Assembly: GCA_945952115.1 (NCBI GenBank)
Contig: CAMFHA010000003.1
Span: 1 to 59,559, forward strand
DNA from: an uncultured Legionella sp.
GTDB taxonomy: Bacteria > Pseudomonadota > Gammaproteobacteria > Legionellales > Legionellaceae
Reading direction: 5' to 3'
Length of the DNA stretch: 59,559 nucleotides
The first letter of the stretch is position 1, and each line of letters opens with the position of its first letter. Position numbers and translations under genes: made by a program. Positions 45,446 to 55,900 of this stretch are shown one piece after another. The notes beneath the pieces were generated by a model. That model saw only the letters and a program-made list of their open reading frames with translations. It searched no databases and was not told where the DNA came from.

Positions 45446-46795
45446 CTATAATCCCAAAACAGAAGCAGTAAATACTTCCCCACGATGATTATAATCACGA
45501 AACATATCTAAACTCGCACAAGCAGGAGACAATAAAACAACATCCCCTGGTTTTGCTTGAGCTTCTGCTAAAGTAACCGCATTTTCAAGAGAGGATGCGC
45601 GAGTAATCGGCACTACTTCAGAAAGAGCATCTTCCATTTTATCTGCATCCTCTCCTATTAGAACAATAGAACGAACAAAACCTCTTATTGATTGACGCAA
45701 TTCTTTAAAATCAGCCCCTTTTCCTTGGCCACCAGCAATAAGTACAATTTTTCCTTGCATAGAACCTCCTATTCCATTAATAGCTGAAATGGTTGCGCCT
45801 ATATTAGTTCCCTTAGAATCATTGATCCAATCTACTTCATTAAGAGTTCTTACCCATTGACAGCGATGGTTTAATCCTGAAAAAGAAACTAATACGTTCT
45901 GCATTACGCCTTGAGAAATAGTTAGTGCATCTGCTAAAGCACAAGCAGCCAAAGCATTATGCCAATTATGAACCCCTTTGATACGTAATGAATCTACGGC
46001 CAAAATAAGCTCTTTACCTCTCGAAAGATAAATTTGACCTTCTTTATTAATTAAACCCCAATCATTTTCTGTTGGAGGACAATCATTACCAAAAGAAATA
46101 ACACGCTCAGCTAACTCTTGGTTCTTTTGGTTTGGTGTGGTTGCAGCATCATCCCGATTATATAAAATAGTTTGCGCTTGATGATAAATTCTTTGTTTTG
46201 CTTCAATGTAAGCGCTCATGCTGTGATGGCGATCAAGATGATCTGGGCTTACATTAAGTATTGTTGCGGCAATAGAACTTAAAGAATAAGTAAGATCTAA
46301 TTGGAAGCTAGATAATTCTAAAACCCATAAATCATAGTGTTGAGCTTCATTCAATCTATCTAATACGGGTGTACCTATATTGCCAGCTACGGCTACCTTG
46401 ATTCCCGCAGCTTTAGCCATTTCACCTACCAAAGTAGTTACTGTTGATTTACCATTCGTCCCTGTAATTGTCACAATAGGGGCATGGATTTCACGCGCTA
46501 AACACTCAATATCCCCATAAACAGCAATTCCTTTTTCATGAGCCTTTTTAAAAAAAGGAAGATCTAATGATAAACCAGGGCTAGTAATAATATCGGTGAT
46601 TTTAGTAAATAACTCTTCCGGAACATGCTCTAAATAAATAGCTATTTGAGGAAACTCTGTTTGAAATTCTTGTAATCCTAGAGGCTCTTTACGCGTATCA
46701 AATACTGCAAAATCTTTATTTTTTCGAAATAAATAACGAGCAATAGAAAGACCTGTTTTACCTAAACCTGCGACCAAATAAAAAGAATTATTCAT
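45446..46795 (-). CDS. murD: UDP-MurNAc-L-alanine-D-glutamate ligase
   Basis: Third Mur ligase. The 449-residue protein has GLGKTGLSIARYL, the P-loop TGTNGKSTVTTL, ELSSFQLD, NVSPDHLDRH and C-terminal LLSPACASLDMF blocks. ATG start 13 bp after mraY. Confidence 0.97.
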   Translation of the reverse strand: MNNSFYLVAGLGKTGLSIARYLFRKNKDFAVFDTRKEPLGLQEFQTEFPQIAIYLEHVPEELFTKITDIITSPGLSLDLPFFKKAHEKGIAVYGDIECLAREIHAPIVTITGTNGKSTVTTLVGEMAKAAGIKVAVAGNIGTPVLDRLNEAQHYDLWVLELSSFQLDLTYSLSSIAATILNVSPDHLDRHHSMSAYIEAKQRIYHQAQTILYNRDDAATTPNQKNQELAERVISFGNDCPPTENDWGLINKEGQIYLSRGKELILAVDSLRIKGVHNWHNALAACALADALTISQGVMQNVLVSFSGLNHRCQWVRTLNEVDWINDSKGTNIGATISAINGIGGSMQGKIVLIAGGQGKGADFKELRQSIRGFVRSIVLIGEDADKMEDALSEVVPITRASSLENAVTLAEAQAKPGDVVLLSPACASLDMFRDYNHRGEVFTASVLGL

Positions 46796-46808
46796 TAAAA
46801 TGCCCTGC

Positions 46809-47894
46809 CTATCGAAGTTTTAAAGTAGCCAAACCACATAGTACAAATACCACGGTAATAATCCAAAAACGTACAATTACTTTAGGCTCAGGCCAACCTT
46901 TCAATTCGAAATGATGATGTAAGGGAGCCATACGAAATAGTCTTTTTCCATGAGTATACTTAAAATAAGCTACTTGTAGAATTACGGATAAAGTTTCAAT
47001 AACAAATAAACCACCCATAATGAGCAAAACTAATTCTTGCCTAATAACTACAGCAACAATACCTAAAGCAGCTCCTAATGCCAAAGAGCCAACATCGCCC
47101 ATAAATACTTGAGCTGGATAACTATTATACCAAAGAAAGCCTAGGCCAGCTCCAACAATAGAAGAGCAAAAAATAGTAAGCTCTCCTGTATTCGGAACAA
47201 AGGGAATCCCTAAGTAAACCGAGTACACTGCATTGCTGGAAGCATAAGCAAAAATACCTAAAGCTCCTGCAACCATTACAATAGGCATAATAGCTAAGCC
47301 ATCTAAACCATCTGTTAAATTAACTGCATTACTACTACCAACAATAACAAAATAAGCCAAAATAGGGAAAAGGAACCCTAGGCTTATAACCACAGTTTTA
47401 AAAAAAGGAACTGTTAATTGAGTATGCACCGGCAAGTTTGATGTCATATAAAGGTAAAATACAGCAATGAGGGCAATTATGGATTGCCAAAAATATTTCC
47501 AACGGCCAGGAAGACCCTTACTATTTTTTAAAACCAATTTGCGATAATCATCTACCCATCCCACCAGGCCATTGCTTAAAGTAACTAAAAGTACTAGCCA
47601 TAAGCTAGGTTGTTTAAGATCACACCAAAGAAGACAACTTATTGTTACTGCAAGTAATATAAGCACCCCCCCCATAGTCGGAGTACCTGCTTTAGATAGA
47701 TGAGTTTGAGGACCATCGTTTCTAACCATTTGACCAATTTGTAAACTCCTTAGCCAGCGAATCATTAAAGGACCGCAAAATAAACCCACCAAAAGAGCTG
47801 TAAGCGCAGCTAAGATTGATCTAAAAGTTAAATATTGAAAAACTCTTAACGCATGGTACTGTCCTTGAAATAACTGCGTTAGCCAATAGAGCAT
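46809..47894 (-). CDS. mraY: phospho-N-acetylmuramoyl-pentapeptide transferase
   Basis: Forms lipid I at the inner membrane. The 361-residue protein has ten membrane segments and the family motifs [38 protein letters not shown] and [15 protein letters not shown] 330-bp repeat-filled gap separates it from murF upstream, which is unusual for a tight operon. Confidence 0.97.
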   Translation of the reverse strand: MLYWLTQLFQGQYHALRVFQYLTFRSILAALTALLVGLFCGPLMIRWLRSLQIGQMVRNDGPQTHLSKAGTPTMGGVLILLAVTISCLLWCDLKQPSLWLVLLVTLSNGLVGWVDDYRKLVLKNSKGLPGRWKYFWQSIIALIAVFYLYMTSNLPVHTQLTVPFFKTVVISLGFLFPILAYFVIVGSSNAVNLTDGLDGLAIMPIVMVAGALGIFAYASSNAVYSVYLGIPFVPNTGELTIFCSSIVGAGLGFLWYNSYPAQVFMGDVGSLALGAALGIVAVVIRQELVLLIMGGLFVIETLSVILQVAYFKYTHGKRLFRMAPLHHHFELKGWPEPKVIVRFWIITVVFVLCGLATLKLR

Positions 47895-47919
47895 AGTGAT
47901 TCCTCTTATTTATGATTGC

Positions 47920-48060
47920 TATAGCATTGCCCACTAAGCTTTATACTTCGTGGGCAATGTTATACTTTTACCAAAGATGAAAAGCCGCGAAGCATACCAT
48001 ACACCTATATCTTAGGTATAGCGCCATTCACTAAACTGTATACTTCATTTCATTCTTATT
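47920..48060. repeat. truncated copies of the TATAGCATT palindrome family
   Basis: TATAGCATTGCCCAC (47920-47934) pairs with GTGGGCAATGTTATA (47950-47964), and a degenerate left half (TATAGCGCCATTCACTAAAC, then TATACTTCATTTCATTC) follows at about 48017-48060. Both look like shortened versions of the full element at 48074-48199. Confidence 0.8.
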
Positions 48061-48073
48061 CAACTTCAGTGAT

Positions 48074-48199
48074 GTATAGCATTTCCCACTAAGTTTTATA
48101 CTTCGTTGCATTCTCACTCGGCTTCAGTCATATACTAGTGTACACTCCTTCGCCTCCTTCAAATGCGCCTCGTCTAAAACTTAGTGGGAAATGCTATAC
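48074..48199. repeat. MITE-like element with 25-bp perfect inverted ends
   Basis: A 126-bp element with 25-bp perfect terminal inverted repeats (48074-48098 and 48175-48199, starting GTATAGCATTTCCCACTAAG). The interior (GCATTCTCACTCGGCTTCAG, then TGTACACTC) matches the element at 56553-56670. No gene. It lies within the murF-mraY gap. Confidence 0.92.
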
Positions 48200-48225
48200 T
48201 GAGTTCAAAAGCTAAATAAACAGTA

Positions 48226-49590
48226 TCAATTAAGCAGTTTCTGCACAATTTTTTCCATAGCGCTAGATCTTGATCCTTTAACTAAGACAGTCGTATTATC
48301 ATTCAACTTATTAATTAAAAAATCAACTATGTCATCTTGAGTTGCAAAATGACGGCCACCATGCCCAAATGCTTGTGAACTAAATTGGCTATAAGAACCA
48401 CAGGTAAGTAATTGATTAATACCTAAGCTGCGAGCAGCAATACCAATTTCCTTATGATGCTCCGTAGCCCACTCTCCTAATTCTCCCATATCACCAAAAA
48501 TAAATACTTTCTCTCCAGGACGTTTTGCTAATACTTCTAAACCCGCTAAAACAGAACGTAAATTCGCATTATAAGTATCATCAATAATAGTGGAATAATT
48601 TTTTCCACTTAGAATAGTCATTCTTCCTTTTACTCCATTGAAGCGCTTTAATCCTTGTTCAATGACGTGAAGATCAATGCCCACAGCATAACACGCTGCT
48701 GCTGCTGCTAAAGCATTACGTATATTGTGCAAACCTGGAACCTGTAATTCGAGCTCAAGGCTGCCCCTAGGGAGTATTAAAGTAAATTGCCCCTGACCTT
48801 GAGCGTTTAAACATACATTTTGCGCATAAACATCCGCTGGATGCTCTAAAGAAAAGCGAATAACCTGCTTATCCTTAAGAACATCATCCCAGAAATGAGC
48901 ATAGTGATCATCGTCATTGACTAGAGCTATCCCATTTGGTTTTAATCCTTTATAAATTTCTCCTTTTGCTCGTGCAACACCGTCAATTGAGCCAAAGCCT
49001 TCCACATGAGCAGGAGCAATATTATTAATCAATGAAACATCGGGTTGAACCATTGCTACAGTATGAGCAATTTCACCAGAATGATTAGCACCCAATTCAA
49101 ATACGGCATAACGATGTTCAGAGCTTAATGCTAGTACACTTAAAGGAACTCCAATATGATTATTCAAATTTCCTTTCGTAGCATGAGAAGGTGAAGGTAA
49201 AATAGCTGCTATCATTTCTTTAACACTGGTTTTTCCATTAGAACCTGTTAAAGCGATAACAGGACAATCTATTTGTTTGCGGTAGGCAGTAGCAATATCT
49301 CCTAAGGCCAATAAGGTATCAGCAACTAGAAATTGGGGGATAGATATTCCTTCTATTTTTTTACTTACGATTACCGCTTTTGCTCCTTTTTCTTCTGCTT
49401 CTTTAATAAAAGCATGTCCATCAAAGAACTCCCCTTCAATAGCAACGAAAACATTTCCAGGTTTTATATGTCTACTATCCGTACAAATACCTGTGGTTTC
49501 CACTTGATAGGGATAAGATTGTGAAAGGATGTGCGCAATAAATTGAAGGTCCATAGTAATAGAATAAGCTGAAAATTCTAGTTTACTCAT
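48226..49590 (-). CDS. murF: UDP-MurNAc-tripeptide-D-alanyl-D-alanine ligase
   Basis: Adds D-Ala-D-Ala to finish the UDP-MurNAc-pentapeptide; Ddl, its substrate supplier, is in the same cluster. The 454-residue protein has ALTGSNGKTSVKEM, the ELGANHSGEI block, NAALAAAAACYAVG-type core and DDTYNANL. The ATG at 49590 has AAGGGT at 6 nt; an ATG at 49554 (MDLQFIAHIL) aligns better with the family but has no Shine-Dalgarno. Divergent from poxB. Confidence 0.95.
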   Translation of the reverse strand: MSKLEFSAYSITMDLQFIAHILSQSYPYQVETTGICTDSRHIKPGNVFVAIEGEFFDGHAFIKEAEEKGAKAVIVSKKIEGISIPQFLVADTLLALGDIATAYRKQIDCPVIALTGSNGKTSVKEMIAAILPSPSHATKGNLNNHIGVPLSVLALSSEHRYAVFELGANHSGEIAHTVAMVQPDVSLINNIAPAHVEGFGSIDGVARAKGEIYKGLKPNGIALVNDDDHYAHFWDDVLKDKQVIRFSLEHPADVYAQNVCLNAQGQGQFTLILPRGSLELELQVPGLHNIRNALAAAAACYAVGIDLHVIEQGLKRFNGVKGRMTILSGKNYSTIIDDTYNANLRSVLAGLEVLAKRPGEKVFIFGDMGELGEWATEHHKEIGIAARSLGINQLLTCGSYSQFSSQAFGHGGRHFATQDDIVDFLINKLNDNTTVLVKGSRSSAMEKIVQKLLN

Positions 49591-49630
49591 ATTCTACCCT
49601 TAAGTTCAAGATTTATGCTCAAGCGCTTGA

Positions 49631-49659
49631 TTGGAAAAATAGCTAAACTCAAGTATAGT
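49631..49659 (+). promoter_or_regulatory. predicted poxB promoter
   Basis: TTGGAA (49631-49636), 17-bp spacer, TATAGT (49654-49659), with transcription start expected near 49666 and the ATG at 49690. Confidence 0.5.
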
Positions 49660-49689
49660 TATATCAATACTAGTCTAAAGGATGAGATT

Positions 49690-51417
49690 ATGGCCAACGT
49701 TGCAGAAGTATTAGTAGATACCTTAGTGAATGTTGGTATCCAACGTATCTACGGAGTGGTTGGAGATTCATTAAATGGAATTACCAATGCCTTGCAAAAA
49801 CAAAAGCAAATTAACTGGGTTCATGTGCGTCATGAAGAGGCAGCAGCTTTTGCGGCAGGAGCAGAAGCTCAGTTAACAGGTGAACTAACAGTCTGCGCAG
49901 GCAGTTGTGGTCCAGGTAACTTACACTTAATTAATGGTCTTTTTGATGCGCATCGCAGTGGCGCACCTGTTTTAGCGATTGCGGCTCAAATTCCTAGCGC
50001 AGAACTAGGCGGAAATTACTTTCAAGAAACTCATCCAGAAACACTCTTCAAAGAATGCAGTTGTTTTTGTGAAATCCTAGTAAATCCAGAACAAATGCCA
50101 CGCCTATTACACATAGCGATGCAAACGGCTAAAGCAAAATCAGGTGTTGCAGTATTAATAATACCCGGCGATATTGCACTAAAAAAAGCCCCTTTCTCTG
50201 CCTATGAAAAGAATTTTCCGTTTGTTCGCCCTCAAGTAATACCTCCTGAATCAGTACTTAAAGACATCGCTGCACGTTTAAACAAAGCACCTAAAGTCAC
50301 TGTCTTTTGTGGTATTGGAGCAGCAGGAGCTCGTGATTCATTAATGAAATTATGTGAACACTTACAATCTCCAGTAGTCCATACTTTAAGAGGAAAGCCT
50401 TTTTTTGAATACGATAACCCTTATGATATAGGTATGACTGGATTTATTGGCTTTTCTTCAGGATATTATGCGATGGAATCCTGTGATGTACTACTTCTCC
50501 TGGGTACCAGCTTCCCTTATCGACAATTTTATCCCTCAAAAGCAGACATTATTCAAATTGATTTACATGGTGAACAATTAGGCAAGCGTGTAGAAATAAC
50601 GCTAGGAGCTGTAGGAGATATTCATGCTACATTAAATGCGTTAATTCCTTTGCTAGAAGTAAAAAAAGATCAAAGTCATTTAAAAAATGCACAAAGCCAT
50701 TACCAAAAAGCACGTGAAAATCTAGATTCTCTAGCCACTAAAACACCCGATAACACCCCTATCCATCCCCAATATTTAGTTGCGTGTATTGATAAATTAG
50801 CACAAGACGATAGCCTATTTACAACGGACGTAGGAACTCCTACCGTGTGGGCTGCTCGTTATTTAACTATGAATGGAAAAAGACACCTCTTAGGGTCTTT
50901 TAATCATGGTTCTATGGCTAATGCCCTTTCCCAGGCTATAGGAGCCCAATCTGCTTTTCCTAATCGCCAAATACTAGCGCTTTGCGGTGATGGCGGCTTC
51001 TCTATGCTGATGGGTGAATTATTAACCCTGATACAACAAAAACTTCCTATTAAAATAGTTGTTTTTAATAATGGGGCTTTAGGTTTTGTTGAAATGGAAA
51101 TGCATGTAGGTGGAATGCTTAATTATGGAACTAATTTAACTAACCCTAATTTTGCTCTATTAGCTCAAGCAGTTGGAATAAAGGGAATACGAGTAGAAAG
51201 TGCTGAGCACTTGAACGATGCTCTACTAGCAGCTCTAAATTACAAAGGACCAGTGCTTGTGGACGCTGTCATTAACCGTAATGAATTAATAATGCCTCCT
51301 ACCATTGAGCTTAATCAAATCGAAGGATTTAGTTTGTATCTAATGAAAGCAATTATTAATGGGCAAGGAGATACAATTATTGATTTAATGAAATCGAACT
51401 TATGGCATCCAGAATAA
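49690..51417 (+). CDS. poxB: pyruvate dehydrogenase (quinone), PoxB
   Basis: Thiamine-diphosphate and FAD enzyme that oxidises pyruvate to acetate and passes electrons to quinone at the membrane. The 575-residue length and many blocks match E. coli PoxB (GVVGDSLNGITNAL, RHEEAAAFAAGAEAQLTGEL, CAGSCGPGNLHLINGLFDAH, FQETHPETLFKECS) and the ThDP site GDGGFSMLMGELLTL. AGGA lies 7 nt before the ATG at 49690; the longer frame would add 25 residues with no support. Divergent from murF. Confidence 0.93.
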   Translation: MANVAEVLVDTLVNVGIQRIYGVVGDSLNGITNALQKQKQINWVHVRHEEAAAFAAGAEAQLTGELTVCAGSCGPGNLHLINGLFDAHRSGAPVLAIAAQIPSAELGGNYFQETHPETLFKECSCFCEILVNPEQMPRLLHIAMQTAKAKSGVAVLIIPGDIALKKAPFSAYEKNFPFVRPQVIPPESVLKDIAARLNKAPKVTVFCGIGAAGARDSLMKLCEHLQSPVVHTLRGKPFFEYDNPYDIGMTGFIGFSSGYYAMESCDVLLLLGTSFPYRQFYPSKADIIQIDLHGEQLGKRVEITLGAVGDIHATLNALIPLLEVKKDQSHLKNAQSHYQKARENLDSLATKTPDNTPIHPQYLVACIDKLAQDDSLFTTDVGTPTVWAARYLTMNGKRHLLGSFNHGSMANALSQAIGAQSAFPNRQILALCGDGGFSMLMGELLTLIQQKLPIKIVVFNNGALGFVEMEMHVGGMLNYGTNLTNPNFALLAQAVGIKGIRVESAEHLNDALLAALNYKGPVLVDAVINRNELIMPPTIELNQIEGFSLYLMKAIINGQGDTIIDLMKSNLWHPE

Positions 51418-51532
51418 GAAAATAACATAATTCGGGATAAGAAATTACTTAGTTTAAGTCCAGAATATTTTTTATGGGCGCAAGTATCATTTTTTGAAGA
51501 CCAAGATATAATCTTTATTTTGGATAATATAA

Positions 51533-52176
51533 ATGGAGCACCATTCTTCTGCTAATACCATGAAATTGTTTCCTTTAATGGCCCTAAGTATTTTTTTATT
51601 GCTGCCATTATTGGTGCTGACGTCTTAACCTATAAACTTATCTATTTTTTTGGCTTTACTGCTTCCGCAGCTATCATTTTTTTTCCGCTTACTTATACAA
51701 TTAGTGATATTACTGTAGAAGTTTATGGTAAAAAAACTGCTTTGCAAATGCTTTGCATAGGAGTCTTAGCGGAATTTTATGTGGACACTTTATTATCTAA
51801 ACTCAGTTTATTAAACAGCAATAATCTCGATCAGTTAAATAATGCTTATGAATTAATTCTTAAACCACTACAAACAGTATTCTGGGGAAATATTATTGCT
51901 CTAGCAATAAGTGCTCTAATGAATGTTTTAGTCATGAATAAACTTAAAAATCGCTACAAAGGCAATTATTTTATTATTCGCACTTTTATTGCTACTTTTT
52001 CGAGCGAGCTTGTTTATATTGTGATTGCTTACGCTATCTGGTATTGGGATGTTGTACCCTTATCTACTTTAACTACGATGATGTGTGTTTCAATGTCATT
52101 CAAAATTGTTTTTGCCGTGATTCTTGCTTATCCAGCTAAATTATTTACTCAAGCTATTTTAGGAATAAAAATTTGA
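51533..52176 (+). pseudogene. VUT/YhhQ-family queuosine-precursor-type transporter, frameshifted
   Basis: Two overlapping frames. The upstream frame starts ATG at 51533 (MEHHSSANTMKLFPLMALSI). The downstream frame is open from 51556 but has no start codon until a TTG/ATG near 51736-51742, and encodes IIGADVLTYKLIYFFGF, IIFFPLTYTISDITVEVYGK and the rest of a VUT-family membrane protein. The frames join if the T-run at 51591-51597 had eight T instead of seven, giving one protein of about 214 residues. It may be a real mutation, slippage or a sequencing error. YhhQ imports queuosine precursors; other VUT substrates are possible. Confidence 0.75.
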
Positions 52177-52200
52177 AAGCTAGGATTAAAACCCTAGCTT
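52177..52200. terminator. hairpin between the VUT gene and zipA
   Basis: AAGCTAGG (52177-52184) and CCTAGCTT (52193-52200) form an 8-bp stem. It sits at the convergent 3' ends and slightly overlaps the zipA stop. There is no T-run, so termination strength is uncertain. Confidence 0.5.
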
Positions 52201-52981
52201 AAGCATTTTCATACTCTTCTTGTTCAATATTTAAGATTTTATAATAACGAGCTATGCGTTCTGCATTTAAAGGCTTATGTTGTTCATCCAAAAGATGGGC
52301 ATTTAAATGCTCACTTAATTGCTTTGCTGTATCTAGCAATACTGAAAAACGCTCAGCATTAACATGCGGATCTTTTGAGACCTGCATAAATAAACATAAC
52401 CCACGAACACTAAAAGCACCTATATTTTGCAAATCAAAAACACCGGTGTTAGTGGCAGCAGCTAAACTACATAATATTGCTCCCTGACCATTCGAGTATT
52501 GATGTCGGTGAAATAAATTCCCCTCACCAAAACGTAAACCTGAAGCCAACACTGTTTGCAATAATTCATAACCGACAAAATTTCGATTTTCTTTAGCTAA
52601 TAACAACATCATTACAGTAGAAACAGTAGGCTTAATTGATTGCTTCACCTCAGATTTTACAGAAACTTCTGCTCGAGCCTGTTCATTTTGTGATACTAAT
52701 GAAGGCCCCCCTTTGCTCATTGGGGCTTTAGGCTCTGATTCAGATGCTTCTGGCTGCCATTGAGTGCTAAGCAACATTTCTTCAGAATTCACTTTACGAA
52801 CAGCAATAATATCATCATGCAAAGGCTGGCGATCATAAGGACTATTATCTACTTTTGCTGCATTAGATTGATAGCGCTCAAAACCTAGACTCTCTCTACG
52901 TGCCTTCATTAAACGCCCAATGGCAATAATAACCCCAATTAACAAAAGGACATTAAGAATTAAGCTCCAATTTGCTGGCAT
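52199..52981 (-). CDS. zipA: cell-division protein ZipA
   Basis: Inner-membrane protein that tethers FtsZ. The 260-residue protein has an N-terminal membrane helix (about 5-20), a polar Lys/Glu/Ser/Pro linker (about 30-125) and a C-terminal FtsZ-binding domain (about 125-255, MLLLAKENRNFVGYELLQTV and GAFSVRGLCLFMQVSKDP). It starts 3 bp after smc, the usual gammaproteobacterial pairing; its partner FtsZ is also encoded in the window. Confidence 0.92.
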   Translation of the reverse strand: MPANWSLILNVLLLIGVIIAIGRLMKARRESLGFERYQSNAAKVDNSPYDRQPLHDDIIAVRKVNSEEMLLSTQWQPEASESEPKAPMSKGGPSLVSQNEQARAEVSVKSEVKQSIKPTVSTVMMLLLAKENRNFVGYELLQTVLASGLRFGEGNLFHRHQYSNGQGAILCSLAAATNTGVFDLQNIGAFSVRGLCLFMQVSKDPHVNAERFSVLLDTAKQLSEHLNAHLLDEQHKPLNAERIARYYKILNIEQEEYENA

Positions 52982-52984
52982 AAT

Positions 52985-55900
52985 TTACTCCATTGTCAAC
53001 GCGTCTTTTACATCTACTGTAACTAATCGTGATACGCCCGGCTCACGCATAGTTACCCCTATTAAATGATCTGCTAATTCCATGGTTACTTTATTATGAG
53101 TAATAAAAAGAAACTGCACGAATTGTGACATTTCTTTTACTAAAGCGCAAAACCGCCTAACATTTACTTCATCCAAAGGAGCATCCACTTCATCTAACAT
53201 ACAAAATGGTGAAGGATTTAACTGAAAAATAGCAAAAACCAAAGCCACTGCTGTCATTGCCTTTTCACCACCCGACAATAAATGAATAGTGGAATTCCGT
53301 TTACCTGGGGGCTGTGCCATTACTACAATACCAGCTTCTAGAAGATTATCACAAGTTAACTCAAGTTGCGCCTTTCCTCCACCAAAAAGACGAGGAAAAA
53401 GTAATTTAAAGGAATTATTTACCTCAGTAAAAGTCGCTTCTAAACGAGATTTAGTTTCTTGATCCATTTTATCAATGGCTAATTGTAAGGTAGCAAGAGC
53501 CTCGCTCAAATCTGTATGTTGTTCATCTAAATATAATTTTCTTTGTTGTTCACTTTTAAATTCTTCTATAGCAGCTAAGTTAATTGCTCCTAATCGTTTA
53601 ATTTTTTCAATAATACTAATCAGCTCACCTTCACGCATGCTTTGATTTACATCAGCAGGAATTCGCTCAGATAATAGTTCAGCACTTAAATTCAATTCCT
53701 GAAGTGATTCTTGAATTGCACTAGCTCTGACTGCTAATTCTTGCTCTTGCATTTGCATTTGAGCTATCAACTCTTGAACGTGTTTAATTGCTATAGTACA
53801 CGACTGATTTTTTTTCTCTATGTCATCTATCTCTATTTTAACTTGCATCAACTGCTCACGGAATTGCGTTAGCTGCTGCTCTACCTCATTATGTTTTAAC
53901 AACTGATTAGCCAAACGCTCTTGCATTTCTTGTTCAGGGATTTTAATTTGACTGGATAAAATAGCTAAATGCTCTAAGCGTTCCTGCAAAATAATGAAGC
54001 GTTCTTGTTCTCGTTTAATACGTTCGTTTAATTGCTGTCCTCTGATTAGTTCACGATCGTATTCTAACTCTGCTTGATGTAATTGTTTACGTCCATTATC
54101 TACCACTTGCTGTAATGAGGATAATAAAACACTCTGTTTTTCTTTTTCTTCATCTAATTGCAAATAACGTAGTTCATGTTCTTCTAATAATGCTTCTAAA
54201 GCGAACAATTTCTCATTAAGTTCAACTAATTCTGTATTTGCTTCCTCTAAATTTAATTGTAATTCTTCTTCTTGCCGTGCAAAATCTAATAAAATCTGTT
54301 TTATATAATTAAGCTCTTGTTGATTTTTCTCTAATGTCAGGCTAGTTGCTCTTAAAGTTTCATTAATGCTATCGAATTGTACTCGCACTTTTTTATTAGT
54401 ATTAATCACTTCTTCTAAATGTAGATATTGCTTATCTCTAGTTAATTGTTTTTGATTAATTATTTGTTGCAACTCTTCTACTATAAGCCCTAGTTCTGTC
54501 AGTTTTTGCTGACGCGCCAAAAGCCCTACTTCATCCGTTGCATTAGAGTTTAGTATTTTAATCCATCCAACACCAACCCAAATGCCATCCTCAGTAATGA
54601 TAGATTCATAAGGTTTTAACTCTGATAGCCATTGCTGTAATTCTTCTATAGTTTCAGCTGTATAAATATAATCTAAATGATGAAGCGTTTTAGGAACACC
54701 CCCTTGAATTTTATCTCTAAGACGTGGTTTAGTTCCTGAAGCAACCGGTATTTTTTCTAAAGTTAATGTGCTTATTTTTAACTGTTTATATTCTTGCCAC
54801 TGAGACCAAATAGCAGAAAAATCATCAACAATAAAAGCATGCAAATCGTCGGAAAGTACTTGCTCACAAGCAAACTGCCATCGCTCTTCAACCTGTAATT
54901 TATCAATTAATTGAGGATTTTTAAGCCACTGATGAGAAATATCCTGCGCATTAGGGCCTTGCAGGGCTGCTTTTTGTATAGCGGTTAATGCAGCAAATTC
55001 ACTATTTTGCTGATTAAACTCTTTTTGTATTTGATAGAGTTGTTTGTCTAAATCTTGAATTTCAAGCCGTAATTGCTCTTCTTGTTCAATACCTATTTTT
55101 AGCTGTTCTTCAACAAGAAATTGCTGTTCTTTTAATTCCACTTGTTGTCGTTCTAATTCTGCGTGTTTGTTCTCTAAATGCTCGGGGAATAAAGAACCTT
55201 TATCTCGTGTAATTTTTTCCAAACGGAGCATTAGTTGCTGACGACTTTTTTCAATATGCTGCTTTTTAACTCTTACAATTTGTAAATCATTTTTAACTGC
55301 ATTACGCACATTTTGTGCTTCTAACCATTGTTCACTCCAACATTTTGCTTGTTGTTGCGCATCCATTAATTTTTTTTCATTGTCTTGTAAATCATTACCA
55401 ATCAAATTGGATTTCGCTTGTAACTCAATTGTATTTTTCTGCGTTTGTACGAGTTGAGCTTCATCTTGTTTCACTTGCTCTTGGACTTTTTGCCAATCAT
55501 TTTGTATTTGTTGCTTATCTTGTTCCAAACGTTTTTGTTCTCGATGATGCTGTTGAAGCCCTTCTTCAAGACGAGCAATCTCTGTCCCTATTTGATATAA
55601 AATGTTCTGCACGTTTTGCGCTTGCTCGTTGATCTCAAAAGAGTGTTCATTCAATAATGTTCGTTGTGTTTGAATTTGTGTTAGCGTGCTTTGGTGTTCT
55701 TCATAATTTAAATTCAAATCATATAATTCTTTTTGTTTTATTTTTTGCTGCTTATGAAAATCTTGCCATTTTAAAGCCATAATTTCAGCTCGACATAAAG
55801 CTTCTTCTTCTTTTAAAACCGTATATCGCTCTGCAGCTCTTGCTTGTCGTTCAAGCCGCTGTAATTGTTTGTCTAATTCATTACGAATATCAGAAACTCG

